14,049 nt of DNA from NCBI GenBank assembly GCA_947367285.1, contig CANBDB010000027.1, forward strand, positions 1 to 14,049. The letters run 5' to 3'. Under the pieces are notes generated by a model. That model worked only from the letters and a program-made list of their open reading frames with translations, made no database searches and was not told the origin of the DNA. A program made the position numbers and the translations under genes. Numbering within the stretch: the stretch's first letter is position 1; every line of letters starts with the position of its first letter. Shown in pieces: positions 6,877 through 12,796 of this stretch. The stretch comes from an uncultured Clostridia bacterium (lineage in GTDB: Bacteria > Bacillota > Clostridia > Oscillospirales > CAG-272).

Positions 6877-7431
6877 TTATTCTTCAAGCTGGCGACCTAG
6901 AAATCCCGCGGCGGTGCTGACAAGACGGTTCTCAACCTCTGCTGAAAGATTGTTTTTACCGTAGCCATCAAGTGATTTTAGTGATGCCACAATGCCTATG
7001 ATGTCTCCACTGCTGATTATGGGCATCGCACAGCTCACATAGTGAGCAAGCGACTCAGAAAGGGGCATCATTGGATCGCTTCCCTCTCGGTGAGTATAAA
7101 TTGATCGGCTCTCCATCAACTTTTCAAGCTCCTCCGAAAGTGTTTTTTCAAGATATTCTCTTTTGGGTACACCTGCACAGGCAATCACGACGTCTCGGTC
7201 GCAAATAATGACGTCCATCAAGCACACCTTGTGCAATGTGTCCGCATATTGCTCGGCAAAGTTCGTTAGCTCTCCAATGGGTGAGTACTTTTTGAAAATG
7301 ACCTCGCCCTCCCTGTCCGTGTAAATCTCAAGCGGATCTCCCTCGCGGATTCGCATAGTGCGGCGGATTTCCTTTGGGATAACGACGCGTCCAAGGTCAT
7401 CAATTCTTCTAACAATTCCTGTTGCTTTCAT
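6877..7431 (-). CDS. spoVT: Stage V sporulation protein T, AbrB-family forespore regulator
   Basis: A 184-residue DNA-binding regulator. In Bacillus subtilis SpoVT (178 residues) tunes sigma-G-dependent genes in the forespore. Residues 1-50 are the AbrB swapped-hairpin DNA-binding domain, opening with the typical MKATGIVRRIDDLGRVVIPK followed by EIRRTMRIREGDPLEIY. Residues about 56-180 form the GAF-like sensor domain characteristic of SpoVT (CAMPI, then IIGIVASL, ending in AAGFLGRQLE). The start follows TAAGGAG (7441-7447 on the minus strand) by 9 nt. It is monocistronic in the window and converges on the aconitase X operon. A sigma-G-like promoter lies upstream, and an inverted repeat overlaps the ribosome binding site. 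It is good evidence that the host forms spores. Confidence 0.95.
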   Translation of the reverse strand: MKATGIVRRIDDLGRVVIPKEIRRTMRIREGDPLEIYTDREGEVIFKKYSPIGELTNFAEQYADTLHKVCLMDVIICDRDVVIACAGVPKREYLEKTLSEELEKLMESRSIYTHREGSDPMMPLSESLAHYVSCAMPIISSGDIIGIVASLKSLDGYGKNNLSAEVENRLVSTAAGFLGRQLEE

Positions 7432-7439
7432 ATATAAAA

Positions 7440-7488
7440 TCTCCTTATTTTACAAATTTGTACATTTAGTATCTGCAAAATAAGGAGA
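7440..7488 (-). promoter_or_regulatory. Inverted repeat covering the spoVT ribosome binding site
   Basis: Perfect 12-bp arms TCTCCTTATTTT (7440-7451) and AAAATAAGGAGA (7477-7488) flank the spoVT leader. On the minus strand the downstream arm contains the AAGGAG ribosome binding site, so a transcript including both arms could hide it. The loop holds a perfect 12-bp palindrome TACAAATTTGTA (7451-7462), touching the downstream arm. If transcription starts from the sigma-G-like promoter, the upstream arm is not transcribed; the repeat would then act, if at all, as DNA, for example as a SpoVT autoregulatory site. Confidence 0.5.
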
Positions 7489-7495
7489 CTTATAC
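7467..7495 (-). promoter_or_regulatory. Sigma-G-like promoter of spoVT
   Basis: On the minus strand GTATA (7491-7495) and GATACTA (7467-7473) are separated by 17 bp. These fit the forespore sigma-G pattern (-35 GnATA-like, -10 CATACTA) with a single mismatch in the -10. B. subtilis spoVT is known to be sigma-G dependent, which supports the call. Confidence 0.5.
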
Positions 7496-7615
7496 CGTAT
7501 AAATTTTCAAAATGTTATTTTTTATCAATATTACATTACAATAGTCGGAGAGCAGAACGTTGAGTCACAGCACATTATGAAGTTGGTAAAATAATGTAAA
7601 GTATTCGAACATGTA

Positions 7616-7652
7616 AAAAAGGGGAGCAAACACAAGGTTTGTTCCGCTTTTT
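7616..7652 (-). terminator. Terminator of the surface-protein cluster
   Basis: Arms AAAAAGGGGAGCAAAC (7616-7631) and GTTTGTTCCGCTTTTT (7637-7652) pair with one mismatch and one possible wobble around a 5-nt loop. On the minus strand the hairpin is followed by a U run, and it lies 41 bp after the stop codon at 7693. The run of T on the other side means it could also work on the plus strand. The remaining sequence up to spoVT (7500-7615) shows no gene. Confidence 0.8.
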
Positions 7653-7669
7653 GTTTTACGAATATTCAC

Positions 7670-7683
7670 CACTCATATGAGTG
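7670..7683. repeat. 14-bp perfect palindrome after the last cluster gene
   Basis: CACTCATATGAGTG is its own reverse complement and sits between the stop codon at 7693 and the terminator. It could be a protein-binding site or an mRNA 3' hairpin with a very tight turn. No function can be assigned. Confidence 0.3.
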
Positions 7684-7692
7684 ATAACTGAT

Positions 7693-8691
7693 TTATTGTT
7701 GTTTCGCTACTACGCCGTTTTCTGTAATTGTGGTGGTAACGCCAACTACGATCTTAATAACACCCGAAGTGCTATCTCTGTCAACGTAAATACCATCATA
7801 ATTATCGAAGGAATCAGTTTTATCATTGATTGCAAAGCCGTAGATTTTATCTTTAGCTGATGCGGGATAATGAATTTCAAACGTAAGACCTGCTTCAAGA
7901 ACAAGTGTACCACCCGCACCAATGTTAAACAAGTAAACGGGGCTCTTTACGTCCTTGAAATTAACTACCATAGTTCCATCGCCATATACACCGCCGGAAA
8001 GAGTAAGCTTACCTCCGTTACTAATGTCAAAAACGTGCCAAGATTTGTTTGCATTATGGTCGAAGGTACATGTTAAATCAAAGGAGTTAATATTAAGTCG
8101 GCTATTATCTCCGGATCCAACCTCACAGAAATTATGCTTATTACCGGAAATAGACAAATCGTTCTTACCGCTTCCTGTGATATCAGCTCCCATAATGATA
8201 CTCTTGCCGTTTTCAAGATGCTGGAAAAGCTGTGCAGCGGTCATATTTCCGTCAGCAACTATATGTTCCTGATTTGCAACTTCCTCAAGCATATAAACAG
8301 GTCTTATCGTTACGTCCGCCGTAACGTTCTGAAGTTTTGTTCTCCATCCTTGCTCCCATTCACCAACGTAGCCGTCAATTTCAGGAAGATCGGGTGGATT
8401 CTTATCTGCGGGCCAGCTTAAGTTATCCTCTGTCCAAACCTCGCTGTAAATAACCTTGCCGTCAACATCAACGAATCTGATAATGTAGGGATTCTCCCAT
8501 GATTCGTAAAGAACAACGTCTTCGTAGTTTCCTGCAGGGATTTTTTCGACTTTTGCAGAATTGGTATTTACCCATCCCACAAATTTCTTGCCTGCGTTAG
8601 TTGTAATAGCGGAGGTATATGTTGTATGCTCATTAGCCCAGAGCTTTGTTTCACTTCTCTCGCCGTCAGTAACATATTCCGTGCGGAGAAT
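7693..8691 (-). CDS. C-terminal part of the frameshifted TasA-like surface protein (repeat and beta-helix-like region)
   Basis: This frame is open from 8691, just after an in-frame TAG at 8692-8694, to the stop at 7693. It has no signal peptide and no convincing ribosome binding site. The nearest start, GTG 8580, lies in the middle of a continuous domain (NAGKKFVGW), so I read it as the second half of the protein starting at 9787. Visible parts are one or two beta-rich repeats of the InlB B-repeat/Listeria-Bacteroides type (GKKFVGWV; a second unit PEIDGYVGEWEQGW) and then a Gly- and Asn-rich region with repeated GGKLTLSGG and GGTLVLEAG turns, typical of right-handed beta-helix adhesins. The protein ends VTTTITENGVVAKQQ without an LPXTG anchor. 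It would be translated only with a +1 shift, or if the shift is a sequence error. Confidence 0.7.
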   Translation of the reverse strand: MLRTEYVTDGERSETKLWANEHTTYTSAITTNAGKKFVGWVNTNSAKVEKIPAGNYEDVVLYESWENPYIIRFVDVDGKVIYSEVWTEDNLSWPADKNPPDLPEIDGYVGEWEQGWRTKLQNVTADVTIRPVYMLEEVANQEHIVADGNMTAAQLFQHLENGKSIIMGADITGSGKNDLSISGNKHNFCEVGSGDNSRLNINSFDLTCTFDHNANKSWHVFDISNGGKLTLSGGVYGDGTMVVNFKDVKSPVYLFNIGAGGTLVLEAGLTFEIHYPASAKDKIYGFAINDKTDSFDNYDGIYVDRDSTSGVIKIVVGVTTTITENGVVAKQQ

Positions 8692-9787
8692 CTACAGGAG
8701 GTACGTACTCAGAGTTAGCATCATAAACCACTGTGAAGGGGCTGAAGGATTTTGTGTTGAAGTAGATGATACCTCTATCAGGATTGTAGTAAGCATCTGT
8801 GATTTCCTGATCACCGTGGTAAATCTGCATACCTGCAAGACCTGCGGGAACGTGAAGCTCTACAGGAATATTAGCTGTATTGCCTTCCTTAATACCGGAA
8901 ACGTTGATCTGGAATGTCTTAGTTGTCATACCTGCTGTGTATGAGAAGTTAGGAACGTAATTGGGATCCTCTTCAACTTCTACAAGAACGTTTGTTGCAT
9001 TGTCTTCAAATGCATCTGCAGGGATGTTAAGAGCAAGAACTGCCTCATTTGTCTCGTCATCAGTAACAAGAATGTATGTAGCACCGTTTCTGTTTACTGC
9101 AACTGTTGAAACGCCACCGGGGTAAGGAGCATTTGCGTCGTAGTCAGGACCAAAGCTATCTTCCTCGTAAGCGAGCTGTGTAGCAAGAAGCTTAATATCG
9201 AATGTGATGGAGCCATTCATATAGTCATTGTCTGCAGCTTCATCCATGTGGATGGAAAGTGCGAAGTAATGAATATCCTCGGGCATCATTTCAACATCAT
9301 ATGCGGATGTTGCGTTGATTCCCTTAGAAACACGTACGCCATTATTCTTGAAGTCAAGATCGCCGCGTGTAAGAGAATTAGCCTGTGCATCGGGTGTGAT
9401 GATGTAGGACATAACGTCATGGAGATCCTTTTCTACATCTGTAACGTCAAGAGCTACCTGATACTTGAGAGCAAGTGTACCTGCATTCTTGATAGCAAGG
9501 TAAACTGTCTGTGTCTTACCGGGCTCCCAAAGTGTTTCGCCTGCATTGTTCTGAGCAACAGAACCAGGGCCAAAAATGGGATCCTGAGAATCGGAGATAT
9601 CAACATATTCCTGACCGTTGTACATTAAAAGTTGAACGTTAAGTTCGCCGGCAACGATCTTATTACCGGAGCTTGTTACAGAATCTGTAAACCAAGCAAA
9701 TGTTGAGCCAAGAAGCATTGTGAAGCAAAGAAGAAGTGCAATAACGCTGCTGAGCAATGCTCTCTTGATCTGCTTTGTATTCGTCAT
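8666..9787 (-). CDS. TasA/camelysin-like secreted protein, N-terminal part of a frameshifted larger protein
   Basis: 373 residues are read before a TGA at 8666. Residues 1-31 are a SipW-type signal peptide ending GSTFA, with the mature start WFTD (32-35), the hallmark of TasA/CalY-like proteins. Residues about 32-215 are the TasA-like beta-sandwich, with SGNKIVAGELNVQL after the cleavage site and a WEPGKTQTVYLAIKNAG strand pair. A second beta domain (about 225-355) ends in KSFSPFTVVYDANSEYVPPV. The last residues, DSPHGICY, have no such character, while the other frame continues smoothly with LRTEYVTDGERSETKLW. The frame was therefore lost between 8666 and 8694, and the full protein would have about 698 residues. 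The ATG follows AGGAGGA by 6 nt. It is the last gene of the cluster, next to a SipW-like peptidase that probably processes it. Confidence 0.85.
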   Translation of the reverse strand: MTNTKQIKRALLSSVIALLLCFTMLLGSTFAWFTDSVTSSGNKIVAGELNVQLLMYNGQEYVDISDSQDPIFGPGSVAQNNAGETLWEPGKTQTVYLAIKNAGTLALKYQVALDVTDVEKDLHDVMSYIITPDAQANSLTRGDLDFKNNGVRVSKGINATSAYDVEMMPEDIHYFALSIHMDEAADNDYMNGSITFDIKLLATQLAYEEDSFGPDYDANAPYPGGVSTVAVNRNGATYILVTDDETNEAVLALNIPADAFEDNATNVLVEVEEDPNYVPNFSYTAGMTTKTFQINVSGIKEGNTANIPVELHVPAGLAGMQIYHGDQEITDAYYNPDRGIIYFNTKSFSPFTVVYDANSEYVPPVDSPHGICY

Positions 9788-9833
9788 TATTTTTTCCTCC
9801 TATTTTATTTTTTGAAAAAGACGAACTTTTCAA

Positions 9834-9853
9834 CCTGCCGCTTGCGCGGTAGG
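9834..9853 (-). other. Intergenic hairpin between the SipW-like and TasA-like genes
   Basis: On the minus strand CCTACCGC-gcaa-GCGGCAGG forms an 8-bp stem with one mismatch, directly after the stop codon at 9856 and 32 bp before the ribosome binding site at 9787. It has no clean T run directly after it, though a T-rich stretch follows. A partial terminator or mRNA stabiliser that raises the level of the abundant structural protein is plausible (inference). Confidence 0.4.
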
Positions 9854-9855
9854 AT

Positions 9856-10626
9856 TTAATTGCTTTCGGTTTCCTCGCTTGAGGAATCCTTTTGTGTATC
9901 TGTGTTTGAGTTAGTTTTGATTTCAAGCTGCTCCTTAAGTGCCATGAGTTCACGGAGCATCTCTTCATTTCTCTTTCTTTCTGCCGCGATTTCAGCTTTT
10001 TCAGCCTCAAGAACCGCGTTTTGTTCCTTCTTTAACTTTTTGAAAAGCTGGATAACGTCCATACCGTTCATTCCTATAAGTATAAGAAATGGAACAAGAA
10101 TACACCAGATATATCCGGGTGTGGATTTCAAAAATGCGAAGAACGTTCCCACTCCCGGAAGTTTGCCCGCATAAACGCCCAAAACATATTCGGGCTTTAC
10201 AAGCGCTTCATCGTTCGTGTCGGTGTTAGTACCGTAAGTAACAAAGCCGATAAGGCCACCGTCTTTGTCAGTTTTTACTTCACGAATCATATGCGTTACG
10301 GTTTCACCGTAGCTCTCCTGATTCGTTGACATAAAGGATATGATATCCCCTGCCTTCAGTTCCGCCGGCTTTTTTGTTTCTTTTACAAGAATTATATCGC
10401 CCGCATCAAAATGAACTTCCAGATGCGCGTTCAATTCCGACTCGCTCATGGAGTCCGTTTGAACGATGTAGGACTTGTAACCAAAAATGTCTCGATCGTT
10501 TTTATCAAGTGTTGTAACTGATAAAATTGTAAATACCATAATGATTCCGGTGAATACAAATAGCATCACTGTGAGAATCTTTGATATCATATTCAAAACA
10601 TTTTGGAATGTGTTTTTTGTCGCCAT
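9856..10626 (-). CDS. SipW-like (ER-type) signal peptidase I with a coiled-coil tail
   Basis: A 256-residue membrane serine protease of the S26B group, to which SipW belongs. It should cut the A-(L/W)-F-T signal peptides encoded on both sides. The N-terminal helix is at about 14-39. The catalytic serine is Ser59 in IVQTDSMS; the second active-site residue is His112 in VTHMIREV, as in the Ser-His type rather than the Ser-Lys type. The acidic residue is probably Asp136 or Asp139 (TNTDTND). A second membrane helix spans about 173-190. The tail (about 195-240) is a charged coiled coil followed by a Ser/Thr-rich end, longer than in B. subtilis SipW (190 residues). The ATG follows AAGGAGG closely, and the upstream gene ends 14 bp before it, so the two are in one transcript. 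Confidence 0.9.
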   Translation of the reverse strand: MATKNTFQNVLNMISKILTVMLFVFTGIIMVFTILSVTTLDKNDRDIFGYKSYIVQTDSMSESELNAHLEVHFDAGDIILVKETKKPAELKAGDIISFMSTNQESYGETVTHMIREVKTDKDGGLIGFVTYGTNTDTNDEALVKPEYVLGVYAGKLPGVGTFFAFLKSTPGYIWCILVPFLILIGMNGMDVIQLFKKLKKEQNAVLEAEKAEIAAERKRNEEMLRELMALKEQLEIKTNSNTDTQKDSSSEETESN

Positions 10627-10640
10627 ATTAAACTTCCTCC

Positions 10641-11234
10641 TTACTGAATCTCAACATTTCCCTGTACTGCATAAACTGTTATGCCTATACCGGAATATTC
10701 TTTCTTTTGGAAATCATTTGTTGCGGTTGTCTTCATACGTATTACGAGATAATACGTATCACTTGTATCAAGTGGATCTAAGTCTTCTACAACAAACGAT
10801 TTTATCTGTTGAGCATCGTTGAGATTATTAGGATCGGTTGTTACCCAAAGCTCAAAGGCGTCATCAAATGCTTGCATATTTTCATTTTCGTCATTACTGA
10901 TGTACATACGGAAATTAATAGATACTGTTCCCGTATTCTTGACACGGAAGCCCTGTGTGCAGATAGTCGCGCCGGGCTCAAAATATATGGGTTCATGATG
11001 ATCAGCAGCACCAAAGTTAAGTACGCCTCCCACAAGAGAGTCGCCGAATTCGTTAACAATGTCGACCTTAACTTGACCACTGGTTACATTTACGCCAATT
11101 GTTCCGTCCTCACCGTTGGTGAAGAGCGCCCATGTGACTCCTGCCATAGAGATTAGGCAGAGCAAGATTACAAGTGACGGCAAAATTATTTTTTGCACCG
11201 TGCGTTTATTCTGTTCTTCAAGTGACTCGCACAT
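10641..11234 (-). CDS. TasA/camelysin-like exported protein 3
   Basis: A 197-residue secreted beta-sandwich protein. The signal peptide has a longer n-region (MCESLEEQNKRTVQK), a hydrophobic core at 16-30 and the cleavage site AGVTWA, giving mature LFTN. After it come GTIGVNVTSGQVKVDIV and a FEPGATICTQGFRVKNTG segment, the paired-strand pattern of the TasA/CalY group. It ends ITVYAVQGNVEIQ. The ATG at 11234 is chosen because of GGAG at 11242-11245 (6 nt away) and AGGAGGT at 11249-11255; the frame is open upstream but without signal-peptide character. It ends 14 bp before the SipW-like gene. Its role is probably a fibre, matrix or surface subunit (inference from family). Confidence 0.85.
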   Translation of the reverse strand: MCESLEEQNKRTVQKIILPSLVILLCLISMAGVTWALFTNGEDGTIGVNVTSGQVKVDIVNEFGDSLVGGVLNFGAADHHEPIYFEPGATICTQGFRVKNTGTVSINFRMYISNDENENMQAFDDAFELWVTTDPNNLNDAQQIKSFVVEDLDPLDTSDTYYLVIRMKTTATNDFQKKEYSGIGITVYAVQGNVEIQ

Positions 11235-11286
11235 ACTTTTACTCCACCACCTCCTATCAAACGTCGTCAAAATATGTAAGTCCTTG

Positions 11287-11348
11287 TGGCATATAAATGC
11301 CAATTGTGTTTTTCTCCATCCCATTCACTCTCGGAGGAGAGAGTGAAT
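11287..11348 (-). repeat. Hairpin pair in the 179-bp gap between two TasA-like genes
   Basis: Two stems lie in this gap. ATTCACTCTC (11323-11332) pairs perfectly with GAGAGTGAAT (11339-11348); on the minus strand its 6-nt loop reads TCCTCC, the complement of a ribosome binding site. TGGCAT (11287-11292) pairs with ATGCCA (11297-11302) around ATAA. The flanks also pair partly (CCAT with ATGG, and T run with A run). Neither is a standard terminator. The rest of the gap (11349-11413) is unassigned. It may be a dispersed repeat inserted in the cluster or an mRNA control element. Confidence 0.4.
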
Positions 11349-11413
11349 TTGAATGGATGAAAAAATTTTACCCACTCACGCGTAGCGATTCCACGCAAGC
11401 GAATTTTAAATAA

Positions 11414-11974
11414 TTACTGTGCGTTGCCCTGGATTGCCTCTACTCTGTAAGCGAATGTGCAAGATTTTTCCTGGTATTCGTTGCCTGCTGCCTCGGGAAG
11501 CTCAATTCTAACGTGAACTACTGCGGGAGCTACGCCTGCTGCCAATTCAGAGTAGTTAGTAACGTGCTGATTGTTGCCGTCAAGACCGTATGTAAGAGTG
11601 TCAAATGTAATTACAAGACCGCTCCAAAGACCTGTATCGGAAACAACGGAGAGAACTGTTCTGTAATCAACTGTTACATTGCTGTTGTTTGTAACAACGA
11701 TATCGAACTCGATTACGTCACCGGGAACCATTTTATCTACCCTAACAGTGTTATCAGTTGTGCTGAATGTTGCTGTTGTTTCGGGTACGTTGGTTCCAAG
11801 TGTGGACCAAAGATTAACTCTCTCTGCTACTGCAACTACGTTAACTCTAGCTGCCTGAACTGCTACGTTTACTGTGCTTTCGCTTGTGAAAAGGGCAAAT
11901 GTGGATCCTGCGATAAGGCAAAGGCAAAGAGCGATTGTCAAAACCGAGGACAAGATAACTTTCTTTTTCATCAT
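11414..11974 (-). CDS. TasA/camelysin-like exported protein 2
   Basis: A 186-residue exported protein. The signal peptide MMKKKVILSSVLTIALCLCL leads to the SipW-type site AGSTFA (cut after residue 27), with mature start LFTS. The mature part shows a VNVAVQAARVNVVAVAERV strand, then KMVPGDVIEFDIVVTNNSNV, which resembles the conserved PGD/PGE strand of TasA and camelysin. It ends TFAYRVEAIQGNAQ, like its neighbours. The ATG at 11974 follows GAAAGG (11982-11987) by 7 nt; an in-frame TTG at 11989 precedes that site and is unlikely. Hairpins lie on both sides, which suggests its mRNA level is set separately within the cluster. It may be the major small subunit (inference). Confidence 0.86.
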   Translation of the reverse strand: MMKKKVILSSVLTIALCLCLIAGSTFALFTSESTVNVAVQAARVNVVAVAERVNLWSTLGTNVPETTATFSTTDNTVRVDKMVPGDVIEFDIVVTNNSNVTVDYRTVLSVVSDTGLWSGLVITFDTLTYGLDGNNQHVTNYSELAAGVAPAVVHVRIELPEAAGNEYQEKSCTFAYRVEAIQGNAQ

Positions 11975-12017
11975 TTTTTCACCTTTCAAATTTTACTTAA
12001 TCGGCTTGTGAACTTTC

Positions 12018-12049
12018 AAAACACGAATCCAAGCCATAATTCGCGTTTT
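12018..12049 (-). terminator. Weak terminator or attenuator between TasA-like genes 1 and 2
   Basis: On the minus strand AAAACGCGAAT and ATTCGTGTTTT (12039-12049 and 12018-12028) form an 11-bp stem with one G-U pair and a 10-nt loop, starting 9 bp after the stop at 12059. The T run is short (4), so partial read-through is likely, giving unequal expression along the cluster. Confidence 0.5.
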
Positions 12050-12058
12050 GTTTTGGGA

Positions 12059-12733
12059 TTACTGCTGTGCGTTGGTCGCTTGAACTGCCTTGACAATAAT
12101 GTCAAATACAACTCCCTCTCCCTGCGCCCAGTCGTTATCCATATTCTCGTCTTTATAGTCGCGGTCATCAAGGAATTCAACTCTGATGCTAAACTCCTCA
12201 CCAACCTCGCCCTTCAAGAGAGTACCAAGCTCGAAAACGTATCCTTCGGAATAGACATCGCTAAGTCTCTTCGTTACGGAAACACCTTCGTGATTGGTTA
12301 CAACAACTTGCATTTGTCTTGCAAGACTGTTATATCCTTTTACAAGTACCACTTCAACACTGTATGAGAATGCTACGTCGGAATAATTTGCCGACTCGGG
12401 ATCTGAGTCATTATTTACAACTCTCATTGTAGCATCAAAGTAGCTACCGGGAACAATTTTGATGTTCTTGGAATTAATTCCGAAAGCATTTTCGGAAGTT
12501 TCTTTTGTGAAATCATAAACTGTATCGTCGGTATGCACTTGAAGCAGACCAAATTCATCAAGCACGCTGTATTCGAGATGTGTTCTCTCAAGCGTAACGT
12601 TAAGTCTACCCGCTTCAAGATGATTGCCTACTGAAAATTGGTCAGTAAACAAAGCATACGTTAAACCTGCTATGATCATCAAGCACAAAAGAATTATTGA
12701 ACAAGAAACAAGCAAAATTCTTTTAATTTTCAC
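12059..12733 (-). CDS. TasA/camelysin-like exported protein 1
   Basis: A 224-residue exported protein with a SipW-type signal peptide: hydrophobic core at 6-21, site AGLTYA (cut after residue 27), mature start LFTD. The mature part opens with FSVGNHLEAGRLNVTLER, close to the SGxLxAGxLxV pattern of TasA-like proteins, and contains KIVPGSYFDATMRVVNND, the conserved PG strand. It ends FDIIVKAVQATNAQQ. I choose GTG 12733 as start: AAAGGAGGA (12740-12748) is 6 nt before it and the protein then begins with the Lys/Arg-rich n-region. An upstream ATG at 12781 would place that site inside the gene. It is the largest of the three small TasA-like proteins and lies 63 bp after the uL15-like membrane protein gene. 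Confidence 0.86.
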   Translation of the reverse strand: MKIKRILLVSCSIILLCLMIIAGLTYALFTDQFSVGNHLEAGRLNVTLERTHLEYSVLDEFGLLQVHTDDTVYDFTKETSENAFGINSKNIKIVPGSYFDATMRVVNNDSDPESANYSDVAFSYSVEVVLVKGYNSLARQMQVVVTNHEGVSVTKRLSDVYSEGYVFELGTLLKGEVGEEFSIRVEFLDDRDYKDENMDNDWAQGEGVVFDIIVKAVQATNAQQ

Positions 12734-12796
12734 TGTTCGTCCTCCTTTCAAACAGCGTGATATATATTGAAAGATTGCCACATGGCAACATTACAA

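Larger units (their letters stand above)
6532..6881. repeat. Nested inverted-repeat element filling the gap between convergent genes (MITE-like)
   Basis: The gap between acnX-small and spoVT has no gene but is bounded by imperfect inverted repeats of about 50 bp. Left AATAAAGAATGCGAAC (6532-6547) faces GTTCGCATTTTTTATT (6866-6881), 15 of 16 matching. Further in, CTAAAGGACAGT (6563-6574) is exactly repeated inverted at 6837-6848, each followed by an ACA three bases on. Between them are the operon terminator, a 12-bp palindrome AAGTGCGCACTT (6644-6655) and a second inverted-repeat element (6672-6795). The right arm ends within the spoVT stop codon. The layout suggests a small non-autonomous element or several stacked dispersed repeats. 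No transposase is visible. Confidence 0.55.

Noticed and set aside
7531..7599. TTACATTA and TAATGTAA as a distant inverted repeat upstream of spoVT
   Set aside because: Only 8 bp of AT-rich sequence separated by 53 bp; expected by chance.
8666..8694. Programmed +1 frameshifting to join the two halves of the adhesin
   Set aside because: No slippery codon next to a stop, no internal ribosome-binding-like stimulator and no clear downstream structure were seen, so an ordinary indel or assembly error is preferred.
11513..12367. A 284-codon plus-strand frame opposite two TasA-like genes
   Set aside because: Cys/Asn-rich translation typical of an antisense shadow; the minus-strand genes have signal peptides and ribosome binding sites.
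12775..12788. TTGCCA-CA-TGGCAA inverted repeat before TasA-like gene 1
   Set aside because: A 2-nt loop is too tight for a normal RNA hairpin and there is no other support for an operator in the middle of a cluster.
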